A stretch of DNA of 31,819 nt, taken from IMG/VR virus record IMGVR_UViG_3300047562_001735, positions 1 through 31,819 of that record; one strand, given 5' to 3'. Source of the DNA: a virus. This document shows, in pieces, positions 20,701 to 26,859 of this stretch (position 1 is the stretch's first letter; every line of letters starts with the position of its first letter). The notes under the pieces were generated by a model. The model was not told where the DNA came from. It made no database searches and was given only the letters and a program-made list of their open reading frames with translations. Both the position numbers and the translations under genes were made by a program.

Positions 20701-22955
20701 GTTAAGTTTAATGGTGCTTCATAAAAACCGTTGCTATTAGGAACACGATCAGTATAAATTTTTGTAACGGTTCTTGTGTTTAAAGAAATTGTATTTTTAA
20801 AAACAGCATAAACTGTATTTGCCAGATCGTCAATCTCAATGTCAAAGTCACCTGGTTTGTAAACTGTGTCATTAAACTCAATGGTAATTTCCATTGAATT
20901 TACATAATTCTTAATATTGTCTACACATAATAATTCAATTCTGTCAGTTTCTTCTGTAATATCGTTTAACTGAATAATTGCTTGTCTGGTCTTTTTAGTT
21001 GCTTTCTGCCAGCCACTTTGATATTCTTGTTGATTGTTTTCTTTGTAAACTTTAACATATCCACTTGCTGTGTCAACTGTTTTAATTGTTCCGTCTGCAG
21101 ACGTATAATCAAATGTGCTGTCGTCCCAATCAAATTCAAAAACAATATCACCAACGTTGGCGACGTTTTGATAACTTAATGGAAAACCTAAAATAGAGTC
21201 GTTGTTTCCTGATCCTACTTTATAACTTACAATCTCATTACCTGTAAATGTTGTACCATCATAGTCAGCAAAACTTAGACCATCTTTGTTAAACAATTCA
21301 AATGTTGGTGCTTGATTTAATTTTGTTTTTTGTTGCCCTGAAACCCAACCGGTTCCGTTATAGTACCAACTCTTTCCTTGATGAGTTGCACCGTCAATGG
21401 TTACAATATTATCTCCTGTCGCCGGGACATAAGTTTCAACAAGGTGTACTCTTTTTACTCCGTTGAACTCGACAAAATCAACAGTATAAACTTTACCCTT
21501 AACTGTGATATCTGTATCAGCATTGAATATAACTCTCATGCCTTTCTTTAATATCACTTCGTCAACATAATAACCAATAGAACCTTCAACATCACTCATT
21601 GCATCAACAGTTTTTGTATCAATAACATCAATGTTGTCAATACCTATTGATCCAAAGTTATGTAATTGTATATTTGGTTTAAATTCTATAATAGGTCTTT
21701 TAGCACGTTGGGTTTCGTCTAACACAATAGTTGTGTTATTATAAGTCGCCGCGGCTTCGATAGCATCTTTATGAATCCATCTATTATATCTTGACCAAGG
21801 ATTCTTATCTTGAGCACTTCTATTAATAGTGATGTATTCTGGTTTGGTTGGATAACTTTCAACATCGTCAAATGGTGTGTCATCGTATTCTTCAACATCA
21901 AATTCAAAGTCAAAATTTGAACTATAAAGTTCAGGAGTTTTTAATTCCTGCTCGTCAATTAATTTAATTTTATCTCCAACACCTTCAACATAAAAATTTT
22001 TATTTTTATAAGTGTCTGGAGTTACATCACCTTCAAATTTAACCTTTAAACCATTAGTAAACTTAACACCATTGGAAGATGTAAATTCTTTTTTACCTAA
22101 GATTTCAATATTAATGTTAAGTTCTAATTCATCTTCAGTATTTTTAATTTCGAATAATCCAACCATCGATTGGTGTTTGCCGCACTGATAATATAAAGTA
22201 TCTGGTGCACTTGACGGGACCGTAAATGTAACAACACCTTGTTCGACGCCATTATTTTGAATTCCTACATTGTATTGATCACCAGCACCTAGTGTTTTTG
22301 CTACTTTAATATAAAACGGATGACCCACAGAGTTAACATCAAATGCGTATGTCGCACCTCGATATAATGTAACAATAGGATTTTTGCTAAAGCCATTTGG
22401 TGTAAACACCCATGCCGCATTATTGTCGTTGGTTACTTGAAATGAACTTGTTGTTCCTTGCGGACTTCCTGACACTGTTACAGGACTAGGTCCGTCTGCT
22501 AACCAATAGTACTGACGATAGTTAACAAACTTATCAAAGTCGATAAGAGGATTCCATACATAGTAATCACTCTTTGTTAATCTATCTTGGTTAGTTGTTA
22601 TGCCATCAAAGAAATTAATTTGATTTAATAAGTCGTCGTAGGTTCCTACCCAATCAGTTCTATCATTGAAATCATCTCTAACAACAACAGATGGAAGAAA
22701 GTTATAACGTCTTCTGTTGTCAGTTAACTCAGGAACATAAACATCTGACGGTTTTGCATTTTTTGAATACCTTGATCCAACATAACCATTAAGGCGTTCT
22801 AAGTTTCCTTTAGAAATTAAATTATCAACCGTAGCACCAAGAAACTTTTTGTTTGCTTCTGTTCTAAAAAATAAAGGAAGAAGATCGGCACTATTTCTGT
22901 GCAAATCCCTGTTTTCTTTATCTACCGGTGTTTGACTATTTTCGCTGTATGCCAT
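8796..22955 (-). CDS. Giant multidomain virion structural protein (4719 aa)
   Basis: This protein sits directly after gp6, where T4 has wedge genes 7 and 8 and marine T4-like phages have very large structural proteins. Visible parts in order: N-terminal wedge-like region (1-155, DLLPLFFRTEANKKFLGATV); cupredoxin-like domain (about 165-275; H212, C258, H261, M264); helical segment (about 820-890); HDGSINVTYDDFRDDILLEF (about 1000); two aromatic CBM-like modules (about 1437-1470 and 1689-1722); seven-blade FG-GAP propeller (about 2095-2650); Gly-Tyr repeats (about 3030-3090, 3385-3410, 3680-3720); LKEVKPYRSSIREF (about 3320); YHYH domain (about 3455-3655); beta-sandwich repeats of GDGSTT type (about 3895-4150); and a C-terminal RGTLGTG module (about 4470-4555). 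The product would be an extended baseplate or fibre component that meets the cell surface. The ATG has TATAGGA just upstream and lies 13 bp after gp6. No frame breaks occur across 14 kb. VrlC-like is my best comparison, not proven. Confidence 0.85.
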   Translation of the reverse strand: MAYSENSQTPVDKENRDLHRNSADLLPLFFRTEANKKFLGATVDNLISKGNLERLNGYVGSRYSKNAKPSDVYVPELTDNRRRYNFLPSVVVRDDFNDRTDWVGTYDDLLNQINFFDGITTNQDRLTKSDYYVWNPLIDFDKFVNYRQYYWLADGPSPVTVSGSPQGTTSSFQVTNDNNAAWVFTPNGFSKNPIVTLYRGATYAFDVNSVGHPFYIKVAKTLGAGDQYNVGIQNNGVEQGVVTFTVPSSAPDTLYYQCGKHQSMVGLFEIKNTEDELELNINIEILGKKEFTSSNGVKFTNGLKVKFEGDVTPDTYKNKNFYVEGVGDKIKLIDEQELKTPELYSSNFDFEFDVEEYDDTPFDDVESYPTKPEYITINRSAQDKNPWSRYNRWIHKDAIEAAATYNNTTIVLDETQRAKRPIIEFKPNIQLHNFGSIGIDNIDVIDTKTVDAMSDVEGSIGYYVDEVILKKGMRVIFNADTDITVKGKVYTVDFVEFNGVKRVHLVETYVPATGDNIVTIDGATHQGKSWYYNGTGWVSGQQKTKLNQAPTFELFNKDGLSFADYDGTTFTGNEIVSYKVGSGNNDSILGFPLSYQNVANVGDIVFEFDWDDSTFDYTSADGTIKTVDTASGYVKVYKENNQQEYQSGWQKATKKTRQAIIQLNDITEETDRIELLCVDNIKNYVNSMEITIEFNDTVYKPGDFDIEIDDLANTVYAVFKNTISLNTRTVTKIYTDRVPNSNGFYEAPLNLTNNAENNDLTTFTLGSISDHFKTIFENNVNISGKAFGPNNARDVKDIHFDGLRYVKHGGSILNSIFSLVDFENNIVKAIRKQARDYNFFKEQLLVQASSMELSGNVKEDIDLILYRMSLDKPVNSPYFYSDMLGFGRKITELKYTKVAPTQQIFGLSSAFDTTALQNRSVYVYINDEQLYYGQDYTFDALDNGVTIIKTVNVGDVVTIRDYDTTGNIVPQTPTKLGLYPKFKPEIFVDDTFVTPRRVIKGHDGSINVTYDDFRDDILLEFEKRIYNNIKAQYNPKVFDINSYVPGAFNKSDYTLDEFNELLTNDFGSWVDVYRVNSTKNDVTNKENMFTLNYGKTRDTFTGEFLPGYWKGIYTKFYGTYRPHSHPWEMQGFSEKPTWWETEYGAAPYTDGNKKLWDDIELGRIRYADGEKINPVYARPGVTKIIPVNEYGELKDPIRAGMVGEIFDGTLDDDFKFGDWHPAESSWRTSSWYPFALQVALILMKPAQYLGSLFDVGQTEIAPSGSVLYKPTGKILDLTDIRIHDSVYNNVRHIGLGYHTFIVEYLKSSDKSPDDIYWNKVTKTSMNLVYKLGGFANKNRLRVLLESSNPDSKQSSVFLPNENYELKLRTSNPVRNEKISGIIIERTEDGYKIRGYDRYKPFFKVFEPVHQKDDPVVNVGGVSAKYVIWTVDKFYGVGQIVEAGGRYYRCKEQHTSTAEFDASKFTSLPQLPMTGGAEVRKATRWKQTVTQVGYGKVYSRVQDVYDLILGYGKYLESRGFIFDKYIPEVFDIQNWEFSGKEFLFWTTQGWAVESVIAIAPFADGIKFNFNAGQVDNVLNSFYDYTILTANGNILPREEFTTTRANGAFTIRPRDTKSGIFFMQLNVVQKEHVIVFDDKSQFGDILYDQEAGYRAKRIKLLGFKTSEWDGDFFSPGFIYDEAQINDWLAFNDYYLGEVVKHKGTFYSAKKFIPGTDSFNVNDWLYLGTKPVAELLPNLDYKTSSFEDFYSLESENFDVNQTRYAQHLVGYQKRTYLDNLIQDETAQYKFYQGFIKEKGTKNAIDKIQRLQIDGVDTNINVDEEWAFKVGSLGSNSTVKEIEFALSERLNVDNPQGFDFVSQRSTALTSSNIIKLLSKDIAVKPSTYDNNPWPIIDRTIEFNTPNYFQKLPTAGYGRLDDVTMTIFNEEDILNNPIVNALKENDTIWIGKTPAKDWNVLRLTGLDARVIRTVDLEPTVTINGVVTLYTDLPHTLTEGAYISIKDFDPSIDSVYKVKEVLSAYSFTIQTELTSLQIQEDSANGTLLELISVRLDNIDQLNNLKDVINFEVGSKVFADNDSTGNWGVYEKTLAFQRNKWGSVNLIPGQKFGSTITSGDQGRLIVVSSPEGGDEGQVVVLRRKLNTNISTLEAVQGFALSDNASDNIVDGVPRFGYSLALSNTDQHLVVGAPFASHFKRTTDPNRPNFSFGSIGSTPSTHVEEGAVKLLKYNSLTNLFETEYIIQSPEPNTGTHFGSAVALTDTKMLVSAPGWSNGKGKVYVFEKTLLNGSLQWQVASSFSRGVSGVNNDNFGARMVASKDLSIVAVSAPNAELTGDDSTANRGAVYIYKYSNGTYVLSQTIDATTTGEVLELTISAVFAETPVRIQTTNNHGFTNRQRILITGVGGITGLNNAEYFVKVSNSNAKEFTLYHDSLLTNPVTATGTYTTGGTLIIPTVLKGDGFGASLDLNSNGTVLVVGSPSNDVNNINSGLVYYFKTVNNLFSLEQEVSAPFNDGNDRFGSVISINAEGTSFAVQAEGGKNTQITTFDKYITPNVETSGENDFATTFDSNTTKIVDYNVGSGTVYTYTKLGTKFIFGQKLNSSDIKTADGFGAGIDYGTNSVFVGAPQADVQDFQTGSLYVYQKTKSAGWNLLRQETEFTDPYKIKNVFTYNTKTNKVKDYLEVIDPVKGKIPYLAEKELSYKTNVDPAIYTVSDQSVNINEGKPWTDEHEGELWWDLSSVRYIDYEQGDTEYRTNNWGALFPGSSIDIYEWVATDLLPSEWNTVADTNEGVAAGFSGEAKYDDNTVSIKRVYNATTNTFQTRYYYWVKNTVIVPENIEGRTIPAIEVSNIISNPTAYGIKSLQVLSKNSISLANVKTTLTDEDVFLAVHYSNVNTDIPEHNEWLLLRQNQTAKIDNNLLIKKLYDSLVGFDDQGSAVPDADLPEQRKYGLQIRPRQSMFRDRLNALKIVITFVNEVMSKTRIVDTKDISKLRQNDPKPTAISGKYDVKVDNFSDLENIGTQDLIQAQLSPVLKNGRIVNVDIIKQGYGYKIAPEITITGNGSGARIKSIINTDGKVIGTEIVKTGSGYDSAEIKVRPFKVLVDIDETANNYWTMYEWNANTSLWNRTNTQTYDLSRFWSYVDYKNADFDVDTIINHKISAPYQLDTLVTTVGQFVQIDNAGDGNKMILQRVASGGSFNNEYNLVFKAKSTIKFNENLYDYSLLNFGFAGAENFDINLFDEQPIAETRIIIDVIQNNIFVDDLRDNWNKLFFIAVKYALSESEFIDWAFKTSFLNVKNNLGGFSKKLTYNLNEPTYIEEYLKEVKPYRSSIREFITSYENLEQGSIGSTDFDLPGFFDKESGKWEVLDENHRLISEQPYVNWFDNYKYVVGNIEISDAGEGYNQNPLVVITGGRVAKPNILQTTPFRALVDTDYTVSDFYVKSSNLPDHNFSVTNVLRQNFIFKITRTPAEALQKVSTPMGPIGLAVNGVVFFDPRAIEKEIRNGVSYTINAVESHEELGIDDGSGHPQEDGVYHYHSDPRLMYEKDDTVHSPILGYAFDGFPIYGPYGFENVNGPSTIKIMTSSYRLKSALRSDGSVPNGRYIEDYEYVAGLGDLDEHNGRFCATPEYPQGTYAYFITVDPRDTDVAVYPYVVGPKYYGTPLLPNGNYELPSGVQEDALAEAYVARGKVREIRLIKSGTGYTTAPIVSIVGGGGTDVVTKTARAVPILENKKVRTNKVVMKFDRLNSSKVIQSETFTDRYTATAGQVKFKLTYLSTLDKRQFTIDVNNETAYIESYNIVLATKENWTYKAKEAYIIFKNPPGAGSIVSIKYKKSINLMQATDRIDYYYSPTAGMPGKDPAQLMTGVEYPGVQIQGLDFGVSVGWDGLPWFSHGWDTFSGSNTDYAFRADGSTTSFTLPYTPEAGQNVNVYFDGVRKDPDVTPTIVGDGNTATFVLNVTPADGVLVVFRLDTSDGALVPTDVNNLDTLLSGGSFTTTNGKFNTATGSRPEDISLDGDGFITPETSHAPEEVVPGQVFDTLSMKVYNSPADGSPIIKTNRYQGDGTTTVFGFDQIPGSEASIFVTVDGIYIDDTDYTINWANKTVTLSNVPAQDVFVTIQTLNVAGSKILERANFVGDGSTTEFELTAKYDDVKSAFVTVNGVAKNYVLRKANNASVIVDISYTAPANSRIQILVLTSSEKTYSEIKKEVFTYTGVKEFILNEVPATIAPLHAMVIVEVKNNLTGVTRRLKTPDTVYYVSNGVTLDYLVSQDPQYSTFNLAIGELEVYQNGIKLTAIADYQFDTSTNLLTFYAGTLQAGDVIAITILRNHEYEVKIQNQADSSRASFVTIDTSTPYVINNNDTVYVTTFTNHDTNLIRKEVFTGNTGGNYTLSRRVVDTNYVWVELDGKPLVADTDYKVLDDRLSFYIDDKIEQLPTSRVVATTFSEDISYDGIGYHVFKDMLNRTHFKRISAQDRTVLTQALTKTSTEIKLEDASFLPQPSKVRKIPGVIFVDRERIEYYEKSGNTLKQITRGTLGTGVKDNYPVGTYVEDVSVNQTVPYVDALNVYQSTIRPGLPNGRKIHVLETINISSGARAHDQVEVYLGGRKLQKPTVIANPIKKHNVEIAFDSNETNSLGVASDVTQQAEFTIEPVGDSVAKGYYKLTLRDEPQDGLELKVVQKQGRVWYQQGVATASNGATLQRSETPQAKFLLERTSGLPVINIKE
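8807..8814 (-). promoter_or_regulatory. Possible T4-type late promoter (AATAAATA)
   Basis: On the minus strand this reads AATAAATA, one base from the T4 late consensus TATAAATA. It sits about 16 bp before the ATG of the 224-residue gene and overlaps the last codons (VINIKE) of the giant gene. T4 late promoters consist of this single element with start a few bases downstream, so it could restart transcription after the 14-kb gene. In AT-rich DNA such an octamer arises easily by chance, so support is weak. Confidence 0.3.
15010..16660 (-). repeat. Seven FG-GAP (integrin-alpha-type) propeller blades inside the giant protein
   Basis: Seven FG-led blades are visible, with FG at about residues 2105, 2167, 2249, 2306, 2456, 2515 and 2606. 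Examples are QKFGSTITSGDQGRLIVVSS, PRFGYSLALSNTDQHLVVGA, THFGSAVALTDTKMLVSAPG and DGFGASLDLNSNGTVLVVGS. Each runs FGxx(I/L)xx, a turn, a hydrophobic strand ending in (A/S)P, and a G-x-V-Y-x(F/Y) strand. Seven is the number needed to close an integrin-alpha-type propeller. The long gap between blades 4 and 5 holds an insert of about 90 residues with HGFTNRQRILITGVGG and NAEYFVKV. The calcium loops (DxDxDG) of integrins are not evident. Confidence 0.8.
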
Positions 22956-22968
22956 TTCCTATACCTAA

Positions 22969-25668
22969 TTAACTAGTGCCAGAAGCAACCGAAACTCCGC
23001 CGGTTACTTGATCAACTGAAGTAACAATGCTACCAGATGCTTTTAAGTTAGATGCTGTTATGCTATCTATAACATCAACATTATCTACTGTTGCAGTGCT
23101 GATAAAAATTTCGTCCGATCTGCTAGAAATTTGAAACAGTGATCCAAAACTTTGATTGTTACTTCTTGGAACTATTACAAGGCTTGAAATGTTTGGAATC
23201 ATTTTAGTTTGTACATAAGTTGCAAGTTCTGTAAAATGGAAACTGTCACCAAACTCCCAGTTTTCAATATCAAAAAAGTCATTGATTGCTGAAACAACCT
23301 GCGACTTAATTTCGTTGTCACTTAGTGTTATTCCATCGCTCTTAACAACCTTAAATGTTGCTTGAAGTGCTGTTTCTGAGTCAGCACCAAAAAGCGATTT
23401 GTATTTTACGCTGTGAAAAATAATTTCATCGCTGATTGATTTAACTTTGTTTAATGATTCTTCAAATTGCACTCTTAACTGTTCTGTAGAAGGTGCTGAA
23501 GGTTTTGTGCCTGTGCCATTGATGTATGCTCTATAAGCATTGTCATATGACTCTGTTAATATGTAAAGATCGATTAGGTTTGTTTTAGAAGGATCAAGTC
23601 TTCTATCATTCTCAGCATTGTGAATGTATTGGAATCTAACGTTGTCTCTTCCTGGTTTAGCAGAATAATCTGTTTTTAAAACTAATGTACCTAATGTTGC
23701 ATTATATTGTTTAACAACATCTTCTGTTTGATCATAGAAGTAAAATAACTGTCCATCGCTATAAGAAGCAAGAATTACTTTTTCTTCTTTATCGAAAATT
23801 TCAAATTTAGAACTATCAACTTTAGTTGTGGTTGTATAATTTCCAACTTCTGTTGTTTGGAAAAACACAAATTTGTCTTTATATCCTCGAATATCAACAT
23901 TATTAGGTTTAACAATGTTTTCAAAACTATCAGGATCATCAATCATTCCGTCGTCATCTGAATCATAAAAATTAACTTTAACTTTGTTTGTTTCTTGATA
24001 TCCATCTGAATTTGTTACAGCACCAATAATTTCCCACTGAAAATCTTTTGATAGAATAGCATCCTGTACAGGATCTTCGTTCACCTTAAGAACTTTAACT
24101 TGGTCTTTAATTACTGCTCCGGTTTCGTTGTTAAATTTTTTCTTACCAATGTCAACATAAAACTGAATTAAATTTTCGCTTTCAAATCTGTAATCTAATC
24201 CTCTGTATGTAACTGTATAAGTTTCGCCGTCATTGGTGAACAGTACAAACCAACTTCTGTCTGCTTTGGTTCCTGTTAGATCTCCTTGGCGTTCTAAACT
24301 AAATCCGTCTTTTGTGTTTAGGTTAGAGTTTGCAATAATTTTCCACTCTAATGCGTTTTGATCATAGCGTATACCAAATGTTTTATAGTTAAACACCAAA
24401 TCAACAATTTCTGTTTCAATCGCTGTTGGAAGATCTGTAACAATATTTGGAATAACTTCGCTAGGTACCGCTAGTGAAGGAATATTTTCACTTAAAATAA
24501 TAGGTCCAGTATTGTCATCTAAATTACCTTTGCCGCCGTTAGAGCCGTCGCCAACAACAGTAATAACTTTTGCCCAAATGTATTCGCTTGTAAATTTTGA
24601 TCTTGTTGTTGTTAGTGTTCCGTTTGGTAGGAAATATCTTCCTGCAGGGGGAACAAACTTAATCATTGAATCTGCTTGAACATACTTAAAGTTATTTGAC
24701 GTAAACGAACCAATTGTAATAGGTGCATCATTTACATTGTTTCTAAAATAACCAGTGCTTGAAGTTGTTGATTGTGTTGAATGAACCCAATCAATGTTAA
24801 TACCCGATGTGCTTATTCTTGAAAACTTATCATAATAAAATGCTTTTGTTGGCAAACTAACAATAATTGGCTCAACTTGATTTCTTAAAACTCCTAGCAC
24901 GTCATTACGTGTTTGGAATGTAAATGTAAAATCGTTTTCAAAATCGTTTTTATAAATGATCCCATCATCAGCAACTAGATTAGTTGTTGAATATTTTCCT
25001 GTAGGATCCGCAATGTCATACTGTCTTGAAATTCCCGAACTTGCTCTGTTTACCGCTTTTGCTTTTACAATAGACTGGTTGCTTGTTAAAGGAAATGTAT
25101 TGTAGTCCTCACCTGTGATCATTCTGTTCTGTGTGTAGAATGCCTGTGGTGCATTTTGTCTAATTGAAGCAACTGTCTCTGTTGCGGCTGAATTTGTAAC
25201 AGTTGATTGTAATCCCATCTGTATCAATAGTGTATGTGACACACCTGCTTTGTTTACATAAGGAACTTCAATAACAATGTTTGATAGGTTGGTTGGTGAA
25301 ATTGTGTAAGACAATCCGTTAGATGTTCTATAATACAAACGGAAATCTCCTTTTGGTAAATCACCAAAACTGCCGTCGGCAAAATTTAGACTAATTTGAT
25401 CGTTGTCTCTTGTAACAACACTATAAATTGATCTTGTTTGTTGATTGACCGAATTAAAAATTACGTTACTACCATAAACGCTATCTAACTTCGTCCATAG
25501 TTTAGTATAGTTTCCGAATCTATCTAATTGCCATAACCAAACATCGGAGTTGTTAATGTTATCAACGTCAACATTAATAACTTCGTTAGCACTAGGATCT
25601 ACAACACTAAATCCCGAACTTTGTAGTGATCCTTGCTTAAAGTCAAAAAAGAATTCCCATTGAGTTTC
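22969..25668 (-). CDS. gp6: Baseplate wedge protein gp6, C-terminal part (frame-broken from its N-terminus)
   Basis: The frame is open from a stop at 25669-25671 down to 22969. It starts TQWEFFFDFKQGSLQSSGFS and continues VWLWQLDRFGNYTKLWTKL, then SIYSVVTRDNDQISLNFADG, FGDLPKGDFRLYYRTSNGL and the rest of the gp6 family body. No ATG or GTG exists in the upstream 110 codons; the first usable start is a TTG at 25338, which falls inside the conserved FRLYYRTSNG stretch, so it is not a real gene start. The stretch must therefore be read as a continuation of the N-terminal part at 26362-25643. gp6 forms the inner baseplate ring that carries the wedge conformational switch during contraction. The C-terminus (GSIVTSVDQVTGGVSVASG) lies 13 bp before the giant gene. 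The family assignment is firm; whether an intact gp6 is made from this exact sequence is doubtful. Confidence 0.85.
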   Translation of the reverse strand, partial: ETQWEFFFDFKQGSLQSSGFSVVDPSANEVINVDVDNINNSDVWLWQLDRFGNYTKLWTKLDSVYGSNVIFNSVNQQTRSIYSVVTRDNDQISLNFADGSFGDLPKGDFRLYYRTSNGLSYTISPTNLSNIVIEVPYVNKAGVSHTLLIQMGLQSTVTNSAATETVASIRQNAPQAFYTQNRMITGEDYNTFPLTSNQSIVKAKAVNRASSGISRQYDIADPTGKYSTTNLVADDGIIYKNDFENDFTFTFQTRNDVLGVLRNQVEPIIVSLPTKAFYYDKFSRISTSGINIDWVHSTQSTTSSTGYFRNNVNDAPITIGSFTSNNFKYVQADSMIKFVPPAGRYFLPNGTLTTTRSKFTSEYIWAKVITVVGDGSNGGKGNLDDNTGPIILSENIPSLAVPSEVIPNIVTDLPTAIETEIVDLVFNYKTFGIRYDQNALEWKIIANSNLNTKDGFSLERQGDLTGTKADRSWFVLFTNDGETYTVTYRGLDYRFESENLIQFYVDIGKKKFNNETGAVIKDQVKVLKVNEDPVQDAILSKDFQWEIIGAVTNSDGYQETNKVKVNFYDSDDDGMIDDPDSFENIVKPNNVDIRGYKDKFVFFQTTEVGNYTTTTKVDSSKFEIFDKEEKVILASYSDGQLFYFYDQTEDVVKQYNATLGTLVLKTDYSAKPGRDNVRFQYIHNAENDRRLDPSKTNLIDLYILTESYDNAYRAYINGTGTKPSAPSTEQLRVQFEESLNKVKSISDEIIFHSVKYKSLFGADSETALQATFKVVKSDGITLSDNEIKSQVVSAINDFFDIENWEFGDSFHFTELATYVQTKMIPNISSLVIVPRSNNQSFGSLFQISSRSDEIFISTATVDNVDVIDSITASNLKASGSIVTSVDQVTGGVSVASGTS

Positions 25669-26362
25669 CTAGCGTTGGAGTTTCTTCAACTATGTTTCCA
25701 TCAGTTATCCCTGAACTTACAAGTTCAAAATTCATTGATCTTCCTTGAATCGTTTTGCTAAACTGGAATAGTGGAACATCAGAGTTTGTAGTATTAAGTT
25801 TATATTGTTCTGTAATAATTCCGCCTACTACACCTGATTGATTTGGTTTTCCAATAACCATCTGTCCCGGCATGGCCGCATTAAGAATTGTTTGAAACTG
25901 TTCTAACCAATTGGTATTTGTTTCATCGTTCCAAGTAATAAATCTGTTTGATAATGTGATACCTAAACTGTCCTGCACAGGCTCTGATGTTTGAACACCA
26001 ACAACTTTTAAAAGGCCTGAAGCACCTTGGTTACGTTTAATATTGTATCCAACCAATCGTGCAAGTCTTAGTACAGACTCTTTTTTCTCTGCTAGTTCAA
26101 TAAAGTTTTCTCTAGCATTTAGATCAATTCTGTAAGATATACTCTGACCTAAGAATGCAATAAGGTCAATAAGGGCAAGGTACTCACTGGATTCAATATA
26201 ATCGTTAAAATCTTCTGGGTAGTTGTTACGTAGATAGTTTATCATAGTTCTACGTAGGGTAGGGAAGTCATAAGAAGTAAAGTCTGCATCCGTAAATGCA
26301 CGATAGATTTTACTCCAATCTTCGTTCGCTAATAGTGAGTTCTGTCTGTTAATACTTGCCAT
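25643..26362 (-). CDS. gp6: Baseplate wedge protein gp6, N-terminal part
   Basis: This 239-residue frame holds the conserved gp6 start: NEDWSKIYRAFTDADFTSYD, LRRTMINYLRNNYPEDFNDY, IESSEYLALIDLIAFLGQSI, SYRIDLNARENFIELAEKKE and SVLRLARLVGYNIKRNQGAS. The family protein is normally several hundred residues longer, but this frame ends at TGA (25645-25643) after EETPTLGNSMGILF. The missing remainder lies in the +1 frame at 25668-22969. The gene starts 33 bp after gp25 with AAAAGG about 11 bases before the ATG. In the baseplate, two gp6 copies per wedge link neighbouring wedges into the inner ring. The N-terminal identity is very clear; the break is discussed in the findings. Confidence 0.9.
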   Translation of the reverse strand: MASINRQNSLLANEDWSKIYRAFTDADFTSYDFPTLRRTMINYLRNNYPEDFNDYIESSEYLALIDLIAFLGQSISYRIDLNARENFIELAEKKESVLRLARLVGYNIKRNQGASGLLKVVGVQTSEPVQDSLGITLSNRFITWNDETNTNWLEQFQTILNAAMPGQMVIGKPNQSGVVGGIITEQYKLNTTNSDVPLFQFSKTIQGRSMNFELVSSGITDGNIVEETPTLGNSMGILF

Positions 26363-26395
26363 ACCAATATTTACCTTTTAAAATTAACTGCGTAC

Positions 26396-26836
26396 TTAAT
26401 TTGTAGTAAGACCGTTGTTCTTGTCAAAATTAAGTTGCAGTGTTTCGCTAATGTTATACCTTAAATATGTAACGCTAACCAATATTTGGATGCCATATTC
26501 TTTCTCAATGATGTTCAAAGCATCCACTTGAACACGTTTTTCTGTGTTTAATATCGTAGCAACGTCATTTGCTATTGCTTCTTTAATAACAGGAGTAAGC
26601 GGTTCAAACAACACATTCCAGATAATTGTGCCAAAACTAGCATTGTTAATCTTTTCTCCCTTGCGGATGTGAAAATGGTTGATTATATCCTGTTTGATTA
26701 ACGCAAGATCGTACAAAGAAAAGTTTCTAACATCAGGGTTAACCGTGCTGATTCCTCGGTATACCTGTGTTCTAGAACCTTGGTTACCTGCGTTAGAAGC
26801 ATTTGGTTTAATTGTTATATCGTTATATCTTGCCAT
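26396..26836 (-). CDS. gp25: Baseplate wedge subunit gp25 (GPW/gp25 family)
   Basis: This 146-residue protein matches the usual gp25 length. The GPW/gp25 signature runs RKGEKINNASFGTIIWNVLFEP (residues 58-79): a short turn, then F-G-T, then L-F-E-P. Next come an amphipathic helix (TPVIKEAIANDVATILNTEK) and the strand ILVSVTYLRY. In T4, gp25 lies in the wedge core, contacts gp6 and the first sheath layer, and helps start sheath assembly. The order gp5, gp25, gp6 is that of T4-like marine phages. The ATG follows gp5's stop by 23 bp and has AGGAAG as ribosome-binding site. The N-terminal 30 residues (KPNASNAGNQGSR) are polar and probably flexible. There is no lysozyme activity implied despite the older family name. 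Confidence 0.92.
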   Translation of the reverse strand: MARYNDITIKPNASNAGNQGSRTQVYRGISTVNPDVRNFSLYDLALIKQDIINHFHIRKGEKINNASFGTIIWNVLFEPLTPVIKEAIANDVATILNTEKRVQVDALNIIEKEYGIQILVSVTYLRYNISETLQLNFDKNNGLTTN

Positions 26837-26859
26837 ACTCTTATTTACTTCCTGTTAAA

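Noticed and set aside
22969-25338. Separate gene starting at a TTG at 25338
   Set aside because: The TTG lies inside a conserved gp6 motif (FRLYYRTSNG) and the same frame extends 330 bp further upstream with gp6 family sequence.
26837-26852. GTAAATAA before gp25 as a late promoter
   Set aside because: It lies within about 8 bases of the ATG, so a transcript started there would have no ribosome-binding site; treated as a leader motif instead.
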